Shown here one piece after another: positions 1 to 6,869 of a DNA stretch of 64,000 nucleotides. Each line of letters opens with the position of its first letter. Positions within the stretch are counted from its first letter, which is position 1. Source of the DNA: Rhodopseudomonas palustris (GTDB lineage: Bacteria > Pseudomonadota > Alphaproteobacteria > Rhizobiales > Xanthobacteraceae); assembly GCF_003591005.1 (NCBI RefSeq), contig NZ_QYYD01000008.1, forward strand, positions 62,001 to 126,000. The letters run 5' to 3'. The translations under genes and the position numbers were made by a program. Under the pieces are notes generated by a model. That model saw only the letters and a program-made list of their open reading frames with translations. It searched no databases and was not told where the DNA came from.

Positions 1-31
1 TTTCGGCATGATTTCCCAGGGGTAGGCAAGA

Positions 32-529
32 ATGACACTGCTTCGTTCATCGTTTTCGTTTCACGCGCTGAAGGCGGCCGGCGTTGCTACGGCAATGCTG
101 CTGTCGGCATCCGCGAGCCACGCCGAGGGCCCGTTTGCCGGGTTCGAAGGCTCGTGGTCCGGCACCGGCACCGTCGCTCTATCCGATGGTACGAAGGAGC
201 GAATTCGCTGCCGCGCCACCTACAAGGTCGGCGGCGGCGGCAACCAGCTCGCGCAGACACTGCGCTGCGCCAGCGACAGCTACAAGTTCGACCTGACCGC
301 GGACGTCGCCAGCAATGGCGACCGGATCTCCGGCAATTGGAGCGAAGCCAGCCGCAACATCAATGGCAACCTGCAGGGCAAGGCCGGCGGCGGCAACATC
401 GAAGTGTTCGTCGAAGCGGCTGGCTTTGCCGCCAGCATTTCGTTGACCACCCGCGGCAACAAGCAGTCGGTCGCGATCAGCTCGAAGGGCGACATTCGCG
501 GCGTCAACATCAGCATGACCAGGGGCTGA
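32..529 (+). CDS. exported protein of unknown function
   Basis: A 165-residue protein that I do not recognise. Residues 1-31 form a Sec-type signal peptide: a basic start, a hydrophobic AGVATAMLLSASA core and an SHA|EG cleavage site. The mature part is rich in Gly, Ser and Asn and begins with a GSWSGTGTVAL segment. It has alternating polar and hydrophobic strands that suggest a small beta-barrel or sandwich in the periplasm. The ATG is preceded by an AGGGG ribosome site. It is a single-gene unit as far as the window shows, followed at once by a strong terminator. The exported location is well supported; the function is unknown. Confidence 0.8.
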   Translation: MTLLRSSFSFHALKAAGVATAMLLSASASHAEGPFAGFEGSWSGTGTVALSDGTKERIRCRATYKVGGGGNQLAQTLRCASDSYKFDLTADVASNGDRISGNWSEASRNINGNLQGKAGGGNIEVFVEAAGFAASISLTTRGNKQSVAISSKGDIRGVNISMTRG

Positions 530-554
530 TCCGCACAACAGCCTGCAACCTGAA

Positions 555-590
555 CCCCCTCGGAAGCGATTCCGAGGGGGTTTTTGTTTG
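555..590 (+). terminator. rho-independent terminator of the exported-protein gene
   Basis: A perfect 11-bp stem (555-565 pairing with 570-580) with a GCGA tetraloop is followed by TTTTTGTTTG. It isolates the upstream gene from the seven-gene operon that starts at 736. Confidence 0.93.
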
Positions 591-675
591 TGGCTTCCTG
601 CAACTCTAGCGTGTCAGTAACTACACTTACGACTTTTCTCCTGAGACCGCGGGCGCTCGCCGGCATTGCACATCC

Positions 676-727
676 AAAAGTTGCATATAAACTCACTTAT
701 ACAATTTCTGGTTGTGTAAATAAGGGA
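676..727 (+). promoter_or_regulatory. AT-rich leader of the decarboxylase operon
   Basis: The stretch between the terminator and the decarboxylase start is much richer in A+T than its surroundings. It contains the small palindrome ATAA-N6-TTAT (687-700) and ends in an AAGGGA ribosome site (722-727). It must hold the promoter of the seven-gene operon, but I cannot place clear -35 and -10 boxes. Confidence 0.4.
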
Positions 728-735
728 CAGCCGTC

Positions 736-2268
736 ATGGTGGTATTCAAGGGTCCGATCATTCCGACGCCGAAGACGCTGGACGCATTGTTCGAGCCGAC
801 GATGTTCCGGGACTATGTCGAATTGGTCAGTGGCAGGCTGGAGCATTATCTGGCCGACCGTTCGGTTCGCGGACTGGCGCTGAGCAATCCACCGGCGCTG
901 TTGGAGACGGCACAGGCCCTCACCGAACGTCCTAGCGCCGCCAGCCCCGAGGCCGACGCCGGCCGGCTCGCCGCGATCCTCGATCTCTACATCCGCACCG
1001 GCATCCAGCTGTATTCGCCCGGCTATATGGGGAGGCAATTTTCCGGCCCGCTGCCGCTTGCGGCCGTGGTCGACCTGGCCGGCTCGATCCTCAACCAGCC
1101 CGCCTCGTTCTACGAGGCCGCGCAACTTCCGAACATCGCAGAGCGGATCATGGCGGACGAGTTGAACCGCTTCGTCGGCTTCGCGCCGCATCGGTTCACG
1201 ATGGTCACCACCTCCGGCGGCTCGCTCGCCAATCTGACGGCGCTGCTGGCGGCGCGCAACGACCGGTTGCCGCATGCCTGGAGCGAAGGCCTCGCCGGCA
1301 CCAGACAGCCTCGCCCTGCTATCGCCGTCGGTGCCGACGCGCATTACAGCATCTGCCGCGCCGCCGGAATCCTGGGGATCGGCGAAGGCCAGATCATCCG
1401 GCTGCCAATCGACCGCGAGCGCCGCATCGACATCGCCGCGGCGAAGCGGACGCTGGAGGCGGCGCGGCGGCACGGGCTGCAGCCGTTCTGTCTGGTCGGC
1501 TCGGCCGGCAGCACCTCGGTGGGCGCGTTCGACTCGATCGATCAGCTCGCCGACATCGCCGCCGAACAGGATCTGTGGCTGCATATCGATGGCGCCCATG
1601 GCGCCAGCCTGTTGCTCTGCGACCAACTCCGCCACCGGCTGCACGGCATCGCCCGGGCCGATTCGCTCACCTGGGATGCTCACAAGCTGCTGTTCGTTCC
1701 GGCAGCGTGCACGCTGCTGTTCTACAAGGACAAGGACAAGGCCCGCGGCGCCTTCCGGCAGGACGCCAGCTACGTGTTCGACAAACACGCCAACGGCCAC
1801 GCCGACTACGAGGGCGCCGGCAAGAATCTGGAATGCACCAAGCGCGCGATGATCATGCCGCTGTGGGTGTCGTGGGCGATGTATGGGCCGGCTCCGTTCG
1901 CCGACAAGATCGCGCTGCTCTGCCGGGCGACCACGGATGCGGAGAAGATCATCGCCGGCGAGCCTGACTTCGAGACGCTGCACGTTCCGCAAGCCAACAT
2001 CCTGTGCTTCCGCTATCGCCCGGCCGGACTGCCGGAGTCGCGGCTCGGTAATTTCCAGGTCGAAATCCGCGACCGCGTCCGCGCAGAGGGCGACTTCTTC
2101 ATTTCGCAGGTGGAGCTCGACGGCACCGCCGCGCTGCGGCTGGTGATGATGAACCACCGGATCGAGCCGACGCATGTGCGGCAGCTGCTACGCCAGATCC
2201 GCAAAATCGGACTGGAGATTCTGGCGGGCGCAGAGCGCGCGCAGCCCGAGGTCAGCCAATGGGTGTGA
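736..2268 (+). CDS. PLP-dependent group II amino-acid decarboxylase
   Basis: A 510-residue cytoplasmic enzyme of the aromatic-L-amino-acid/glutamate/diaminobutyrate decarboxylase family. Family landmarks are in order: TTSGGSLANL (158-167) for phosphate binding, the ring-stacking His in GADAHYS (H203), HIDGAHG (D285 contacts the pyridine nitrogen, H288), and the Schiff-base lysine K317 in TWDAHK. The length is normal for the family. The substrate cannot be read from sequence; aromatic amino acids, glutamate and 2,4-diaminobutyrate are all possible. It is the first gene of a seven-gene operon, has an AAGGGA ribosome site, and overlaps the next gene by 10 bp, so the two are probably translationally coupled. 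Pairing with an adenylate-forming enzyme suggests that the amine product is used further, but that is inference. Confidence 0.9.
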   Translation: MVVFKGPIIPTPKTLDALFEPTMFRDYVELVSGRLEHYLADRSVRGLALSNPPALLETAQALTERPSAASPEADAGRLAAILDLYIRTGIQLYSPGYMGRQFSGPLPLAAVVDLAGSILNQPASFYEAAQLPNIAERIMADELNRFVGFAPHRFTMVTTSGGSLANLTALLAARNDRLPHAWSEGLAGTRQPRPAIAVGADAHYSICRAAGILGIGEGQIIRLPIDRERRIDIAAAKRTLEAARRHGLQPFCLVGSAGSTSVGAFDSIDQLADIAAEQDLWLHIDGAHGASLLLCDQLRHRLHGIARADSLTWDAHKLLFVPAACTLLFYKDKDKARGAFRQDASYVFDKHANGHADYEGAGKNLECTKRAMIMPLWVSWAMYGPAPFADKIALLCRATTDAEKIIAGEPDFETLHVPQANILCFRYRPAGLPESRLGNFQVEIRDRVRAEGDFFISQVELDGTAALRLVMMNHRIEPTHVRQLLRQIRKIGLEILAGAERAQPEVSQWV

Positions 2269-3821
2269 AGATGGCCGTCGCAACCGCATCGAGCCGCAAG
2301 TCGCAGCGGAGCGAAGAGACTCCGGTGACGCGGCTGATTCCGCCGGAGGAATTGCAGCCGAACTCGGCCGACGCCGTGGCGCAGCTCCCGGCATTTCTCG
2401 GCAAGCTCCGCAGCTGTGAACGGATGCTGCGGACACCGTTCGCCGAAGCCGCCGCCGCGGTTCAGGATGCTCTGGTGCTGCGGCGGCTGCAGCAGATGGT
2501 CAATACGCTGCGCCTGAACCCGTTGTGGGCGGAGCGGCTGACGCACGCCGGCGTCAAGGCGGCGCCGCGCGACTTCGAGCAGTGGCAGGCGATCCCGCTG
2601 TCCACCAAGGAGTTGATGCAAGACTTCTACATGGGCGAGCGGCCCGGACTGGTGGTGCCGCTACGCCGTGGCGGCTTCGAGATCGTCGCCAGCGGCGGCA
2701 CCAGCAGCGGACTGCCGGCCGAAACAGTGTATTCGCTGCGCGAACTCGCCGACACCTACGAACTCGCCGGCGAGTTCATGGGCCGCTATCAGCTCCGCGA
2801 TCATCTCGCGGGCGAGGCGCCGAAATGGGTGCTGACCACGCTGGCCGATTACCAGATGTGGAGCAGCGGCACGATGGTGGGCGGCGTGCTGCAGAAAATT
2901 CCCGGCGTCAATTACATCGGCGCCGGCCCGGTCACCCGGGACGTGTATCACCACATGATGAGCTATAGGGGTCCGAAGGCGATCCTCGGCATCTCGGCCG
3001 GCATCGGCCTGCTGAGCGAGCTCGGGCTCGGACTTGCGGAGCAGGCCCGCGGCGAGCTTCGCGTCGCGCTGTATGGCAGCGGCTTGCTACCCCAGCGCAA
3101 GCAGGCGGAATTGCGGGCACTTTATCCAAACCTCGCAATCCTGAGTTACTTCGCCGCGACCCAGGCAGAGACCATCGGGCTGCAGCTGTCCACCGCCTCT
3201 CCGCTGCTGGCCACTGTCCCGGGTCTGCATCTCGTCGAAGTCGTCGATGCCGATGGCCGCTGGGTCGCCGAGGGCGAAGTCGGCGAACTCGTCGTGACAC
3301 GGCTGCATGCCCACGAAGCGCCGCTGCCGCGCTACAAACTCGGCGACCGCGTGATCAGGCGGCCGAACCTGACCGGGCCCGGCTTGCGGACACACCAGTT
3401 CGAATTCGCCGGGCGCAGCGGCGACGTGATCCATCTGTGCGACACCCAATACGCCGCGCCGCAGGTCTATGCGGCGCTGAGTCGGAAGACCAAGCCACTC
3501 GGCTTCGATCTCGACGCGGCCTGTCACGACCTGCAGTTCTGCAACGACCGCCGCGGCAAGACCCTCACGCTGCTCGGCGCGGTCGACAATCCGGCCGCGC
3601 TGAATGCCGCGCTGGCCCATGCGCTCGGCCACGACGGCGTCCGCCGCATCTTCGTCGACGCGCTGATTCAGGCGCTGTCACTGTTCAACCAAGGCGAAGC
3701 CAACGTCCCGGCGATCGACCGGACCGGCTACCAATTCGAGCTGCGCTTCGTGGCGCGGTCTTCCGACGAGATCCACCGCACCAGCGTCGGCAAAGTGCCG
3801 TTGTTGCGAGACCAGACCTGA
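2259..3821 (+). CDS. PaaK-like AMP-forming ligase (adenylate-forming enzyme)
   Basis: A 520-residue protein resembling phenylacetate-CoA ligase and its relatives. The N-terminal half has the PaaK-type segment leading to IPLSTKELM (112-120). It then has the nucleotide-binding loop ASGGTSSGLP (144-153), and a late GELVVTRL...YKLGDRV segment as in adenylating enzymes. The first 40 residues are an unusual polar extension. The start is supported by GAGG seven bases upstream inside the preceding gene. Known family members activate aryl or acyl acids with ATP and pass them to CoA or an amine; which one applies here is unknown. It overlaps the decarboxylase, is followed 86 bp later by the AidA/PixA-like genes, and is probably cotranscribed with them. 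Confidence 0.8.
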   Translation: MGVKMAVATASSRKSQRSEETPVTRLIPPEELQPNSADAVAQLPAFLGKLRSCERMLRTPFAEAAAAVQDALVLRRLQQMVNTLRLNPLWAERLTHAGVKAAPRDFEQWQAIPLSTKELMQDFYMGERPGLVVPLRRGGFEIVASGGTSSGLPAETVYSLRELADTYELAGEFMGRYQLRDHLAGEAPKWVLTTLADYQMWSSGTMVGGVLQKIPGVNYIGAGPVTRDVYHHMMSYRGPKAILGISAGIGLLSELGLGLAEQARGELRVALYGSGLLPQRKQAELRALYPNLAILSYFAATQAETIGLQLSTASPLLATVPGLHLVEVVDADGRWVAEGEVGELVVTRLHAHEAPLPRYKLGDRVIRRPNLTGPGLRTHQFEFAGRSGDVIHLCDTQYAAPQVYAALSRKTKPLGFDLDAACHDLQFCNDRRGKTLTLLGAVDNPAALNAALAHALGHDGVRRIFVDALIQALSLFNQGEANVPAIDRTGYQFELRFVARSSDEIHRTSVGKVPLLRDQT

Positions 3822-3907
3822 CGAAATCGCCCGGCGAACGCGCCACGGCGACGGCGATGACCAATGACACCGGTCGGTCAGCCGATCCGGCAACGCGGAG
3901 AATGATG

Positions 3908-4345
3908 ATGCATGCGGTCAATATCGTCACCATCGTCGACACCATCGCCGCGTTGTCGAGCGGCTCGTTGCGCAATCACGTCTACATGGCCGATGACGGC
4001 TGGTGCAGCGAACGCAAGGGCACGGCAGAGCTGGCCACCGCTTGTTATCCGGGCCAGCCGATCAGCTGGACGGTGCACGCGATCGACGTGCAGAGTCCCG
4101 CACTAATCTCCGAAATCCGCATCCTCGATCTGGCCCCCCACGGTCCGGCGGCGAGATTCACGCCGGGTCCGGAGGCGGGCGGTGCGCCGCAGTGGACTTA
4201 TTGGTCCGGGCTGGTGCCCTGCTGCCTGCCGCCGGGACGCTACGGCTACCGGCTGCAATTTCAGCTTGGACGCGGCGAGCGCAGCGTCCTGTCGATCGAC
4301 ACCCCGGCGCTCAACGTCCTGTCGTGGACCGGAGCACAGTCATGA
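3908..4345 (+). CDS. AidA/PixA-like (inclusion body family) protein 1
   Basis: A 145-residue protein with the layout I associate with the AidA/PixA family. A hydrophobic strand and Asp (VNIVTIVDTIAAL) come first, then HVYMADD, a GTAEL motif, GQPISWTV, and a terminal PPGRYGYRLQFQ strand. PixA is an abundant inclusion-body protein of Xenorhabdus; AidA proteins of Burkholderia and Ralstonia are quorum-regulated and linked to host interaction. I chose the third of three consecutive ATGs (3902, 3905, 3908) because GGAG at 3897-3900 then sits seven bases upstream; an ATG at 3857 is a longer alternative. It ends in an ATGA overlap with the next paralog. The assignment is from remembered motifs and was not searched. 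Confidence 0.65.
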   Translation: MHAVNIVTIVDTIAALSSGSLRNHVYMADDGWCSERKGTAELATACYPGQPISWTVHAIDVQSPALISEIRILDLAPHGPAARFTPGPEAGGAPQWTYWSGLVPCCLPPGRYGYRLQFQLGRGERSVLSIDTPALNVLSWTGAQS

Positions 4346-5148
4346 GCCAGCAGCTCGGAATCGTCCTGATGATCGACAGCGCCGCGGCGATCGAGGCCGG
4401 GTCGCTCGAGGGAAATATCTATCTCGTCGACAACGGCAAATCAGCCGGGTCGACCGGCGAAGGCACGCCGCATCTGGTGACAAAGATCAACGGCGTCAGG
4501 ATCACCGGGCAGCCTGACGTGCAGGTGCTGAACTGGCTGCCCTACGGGGTCTCCAGCCCGCCGCCGACGCTGCCGCAGCCGTTCTTCCTCGACGCGCCGT
4601 CGCGTGAAGCACTGGCGCGGCACGTCCAGTCGGCCGAGCCGCGTCTCGCGGCCCGGCGCCTCTCCGCCCAGCGCCTCGCTGCCGGAGAGGAGCCGGCTCC
4701 AGTGCCGGAGCCCGAGCCGGAGCCGGTGCTGCCGCGGCTGACACGACGGATCGTCGATGTTCTCGGCCGCGATCTGCGCGAGGCGGCGAGCCCGGCGCTT
4801 CGCGCCAACATCGCCGCCCGCGCCGCTCCCGAGGGCACGCGCGTGCATTACCCCAATCCGCTGATCAGCAACATCTACGGCGAAGCGGTCGATCTGCGGG
4901 TGATCTACCCGGCGCAATACGGCTCGCCCGATCTGTTCTCCGACGGCCTGTACTGGAGCGCGAGTGTCGATACCAGCCGGGTCGGCTACTACTCCTACCT
5001 GATCGACGTCGTGCTGTTCTACTCGGAGCTGAGCGGCGGACAGTGGGTCGAGCGGTCGATCACCCTGCCCTACGCGGCTTATCTCGACGTCACCGATCAT
5101 ACGGCCATCAACGGCTTCTCGGCCACGCCGGCGATCCTGCCGGCCTGA
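4342..5148 (+). CDS. AidA/PixA-like protein 2, enlarged
   Basis: A 268-residue paralog of its neighbours. The first ~60 residues match the family start (LGIVLMIDSAAAI, NIYLVDN, EGTPHLVT). The region typical of paralogs 1 and 4 is then replaced by an Arg/Ala-rich segment and a Pro-Glu run (about 115-130). A new C-terminal domain follows, rich in Tyr and Ser (SPDLFSDGLYWSASVDTSRV, then YYSYLIDVVLFYSEL). I do not recognise that domain; it could be a second beta-sandwich. The start codon overlaps the previous stop (ATGA), so translation is coupled. Function is unknown. The enlarged form suggests division of labour among the four paralogs. Confidence 0.6.
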   Translation: MSQQLGIVLMIDSAAAIEAGSLEGNIYLVDNGKSAGSTGEGTPHLVTKINGVRITGQPDVQVLNWLPYGVSSPPPTLPQPFFLDAPSREALARHVQSAEPRLAARRLSAQRLAAGEEPAPVPEPEPEPVLPRLTRRIVDVLGRDLREAASPALRANIAARAAPEGTRVHYPNPLISNIYGEAVDLRVIYPAQYGSPDLFSDGLYWSASVDTSRVGYYSYLIDVVLFYSELSGGQWVERSITLPYAAYLDVTDHTAINGFSATPAILPA

Positions 5149-5198
5149 GCGACGCCGCCAACCAGGCGCCGATGTGGCGCACCGTGCTGGAGAGTGAC

Positions 5199-5684
5199 AT
5201 GAACACGATCGCGATCGTCTCGGTGGTGGATGTAGTCGGCGCGCTGGCCGCAAACGATCTGACCGGGAGCTTCTATCTGTTCGACGACAACAAGAGCAAA
5301 GGCTCGCGCGACGAAGGCACCGAGGCGCTCCAGACCAGGGTCTCCAAGGGCGACCAGGTCGTGTGGACGTCGATCCCGCTGGAGTGCGAGGCGTATATCA
5401 GCATCAGCGGCGTCGAGATCGACAAGAAGTACAAGGATTATTGCGACGTCAGAAAAGACGTCTATCCCGGCACCAACGTGGTGTACTGGCTCGGCGAGAT
5501 CAGGAAAGAGCTGGACGGGCCGATCCCCTACACTCTCAAATTCAAGCTCGGCAGCCACAAGGGCGAATTCGCGATCAGCACGTCGCCGGCGCTGATCGGC
5601 GATCCGCCCGCGCCGGCCCAGGCCGCCCCCGCCGCAGCCGCAACCGCTCCGGCCCCGTCGCCGTCGCCCGCAAAGCCGCGGTGA
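5199..5684 (+). CDS. AidA/PixA-like protein 3 with Ala/Pro-rich tail
   Basis: A 161-residue paralog: TIAIVSVVDVVGALAAN, then GSFYLFDDNKSKGSRDEGTE, a GDQVVWTSIPL strand and a PYTLKFKLGS strand. The last ~28 residues are a low-complexity Ala/Pro tail that the other paralogs lack; it may be a linker or tether. The ATG at 5199 has GGAGAG upstream; an ATG at 5172 would add nine residues. It is the third of four AidA/PixA-like genes, 50 bp after the second. The protein is rich in Lys and Asp, unlike paralog 1, so the copies have diverged strongly. Confidence 0.62.
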   Translation: MNTIAIVSVVDVVGALAANDLTGSFYLFDDNKSKGSRDEGTEALQTRVSKGDQVVWTSIPLECEAYISISGVEIDKKYKDYCDVRKDVYPGTNVVYWLGEIRKELDGPIPYTLKFKLGSHKGEFAISTSPALIGDPPAPAQAAPAAAATAPAPSPSPAKPR

Positions 5685-5726
5685 GGTTCGGCGCGCGGCG
5701 AACACCCCCAACAATGGAGAGACCGG

Positions 5727-6197
5727 ATGCTGCTTCCGCTGAATTCCGTCCAGCTCAACATCGTCGCCGTGCTCGACATCGGTGGCGCGCTGATTAAGCA
5801 GTCGCTCGAGCAGGAGTTGTTCATCATGGACAATTGCGTGACTTCCGACGGCTCGCGCAGCGACGGCCAGGGCACGGTGGCGCTGAGCACCACCTGTACG
5901 CAGGGTCAGGTGATCAACTGGATCATTTATCCGATCGGCAATCTCACCGGCGCGCGGATCAGCAAGATCCGCTTTCTCGATCGCGAGGTCTGCACGCATC
6001 TGCAGATCTACGGCGCCCCGGCGATCGCGGTGTCGCCGTCCTACACTCCCGGCGTGACCCCGGTCTACGATTACTGGGCCGGCATGGTGCTGCCCGACCT
6101 GCCGCCCGGCCGCTACAACTATCAGCTCGAAGTGCAGGTCGGCGGCTGCCTGCTGCAAACCGAGTCGCCGTCGCTCAACGTGTTGCCGCTGCAGTGA
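5727..6197 (+). CDS. AidA/PixA-like protein 4
   Basis: A 156-residue paralog most like protein 1. Shared landmarks are VQLNIVAVLDIGGAL, ELFIMDN, GQGTVALSTTC, GQVINWIIYP, the ISKIRFLD strand, the YDYWAGMVLPDLPPGRYNYQ block and the SPSLNVLPL end. Proteins 1 and 4 alone share the Trp/Tyr plus PPGRY block, so they form one sub-pair. The start has a GGAGAG ribosome site. It lies 42 bp after paralog 3 and 7 bp before the cysteine hydrolase, clearly in one transcript. Its function, as for the family, is not established biochemically. Confidence 0.65.
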   Translation: MLLPLNSVQLNIVAVLDIGGALIKQSLEQELFIMDNCVTSDGSRSDGQGTVALSTTCTQGQVINWIIYPIGNLTGARISKIRFLDREVCTHLQIYGAPAIAVSPSYTPGVTPVYDYWAGMVLPDLPPGRYNYQLEVQVGGCLLQTESPSLNVLPLQ

Positions 6198-6204
6198 GGT
6201 CGCG

Positions 6205-6771
6205 ATGACCCGGGCGCTGCTGATCGTCGATGTGCAGAACGACTACTTCCCCGGCGGCGCGCTCGAATTGACGGGGATGATCGAGGCCGCCGACAATTGC
6301 CGCCGGCTGCTGCAGCATTTCAGGTGGGCGCGCGCGCCCGTCGTTCACGTTCGGCATCAGGCGCCGGCCGAACTCGGGGCGCTGGTGGTGCACACGAGCG
6401 GCGCCCAAATCCACGCCAGCCTGCGACCGACCGCCGGCGAAGCGGTGATCGCCAAGACCAGCCCCAACGCGTTTCGCGGCACCTGGCTGCATCCGCTGCT
6501 GAGCCGGGCGGGCATCGCCGAACTGGTGATCTGCGGGGCGATGACGCAAACCTGCATCGACTCCACCGCCCGGGCGGCGTTCGATCTCGGCTACGCCGTT
6601 ACGGTGGCGGCCGACGCCTGCGCCGCCCGGGGTCTGCGGTGGAACGGCGTCCAATTTCCCGCCGCGCAGGTTCAGGCGGTGATCCTGGCGGCGCTGCAGA
6701 CGCCGTTCGCGCAACTGCCGAGCACCGCCGAACTGATCGCAGAGTCGTCGCGACGCGCCGCGAATGCCTGA
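6205..6771 (+). CDS. isochorismatase-family cysteine hydrolase
   Basis: A 188-residue hydrolase of the isochorismatase/nicotinamidase-like fold. The catalytic triad is visible: D9 in LLIVDVQND, K84 in VIAKTSPNAF and C117 in ICGAMTQTCIDST. Family members cleave amide, ester or vinyl-ether bonds of small molecules. The length is typical. It is the last gene of the operon, 7 bp after paralog 4, and is followed by a terminator. With an amine-making decarboxylase and an acid-activating ligase upstream, an amidase-like role on the same small molecule is plausible but inferred. Confidence 0.87.
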   Translation: MTRALLIVDVQNDYFPGGALELTGMIEAADNCRRLLQHFRWARAPVVHVRHQAPAELGALVVHTSGAQIHASLRPTAGEAVIAKTSPNAFRGTWLHPLLSRAGIAELVICGAMTQTCIDSTARAAFDLGYAVTVAADACAARGLRWNGVQFPAAQVQAVILAALQTPFAQLPSTAELIAESSRRAANA

Positions 6772-6809
6772 GGACAGGCAGCTCCAGCTCATACCAAATC
6801 TTGAAACGA

Positions 6810-6840
6810 AACCCTCGGACCAGCTGGCCCGAGGGTTGTT
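6810..6840. terminator. bidirectional terminator between convergent transcripts
   Basis: A 9-bp stem (6810-6818 with 6829-6837), extended inside by CC/GG after one mismatch, is followed on + by GTTGTTTG and on - by a T-rich run. It separates the decarboxylase operon from the convergent exporter gene. Confidence 0.85.
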
Positions 6841-6869
6841 TGCTGCGCTTGCCGATGGGGAAAGGCGGC

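Noticed and set aside
697-2175. A 492-codon open frame opposite the decarboxylase
   Set aside because: Antisense shadow; the + strand frame carries all catalytic motifs of a PLP decarboxylase.
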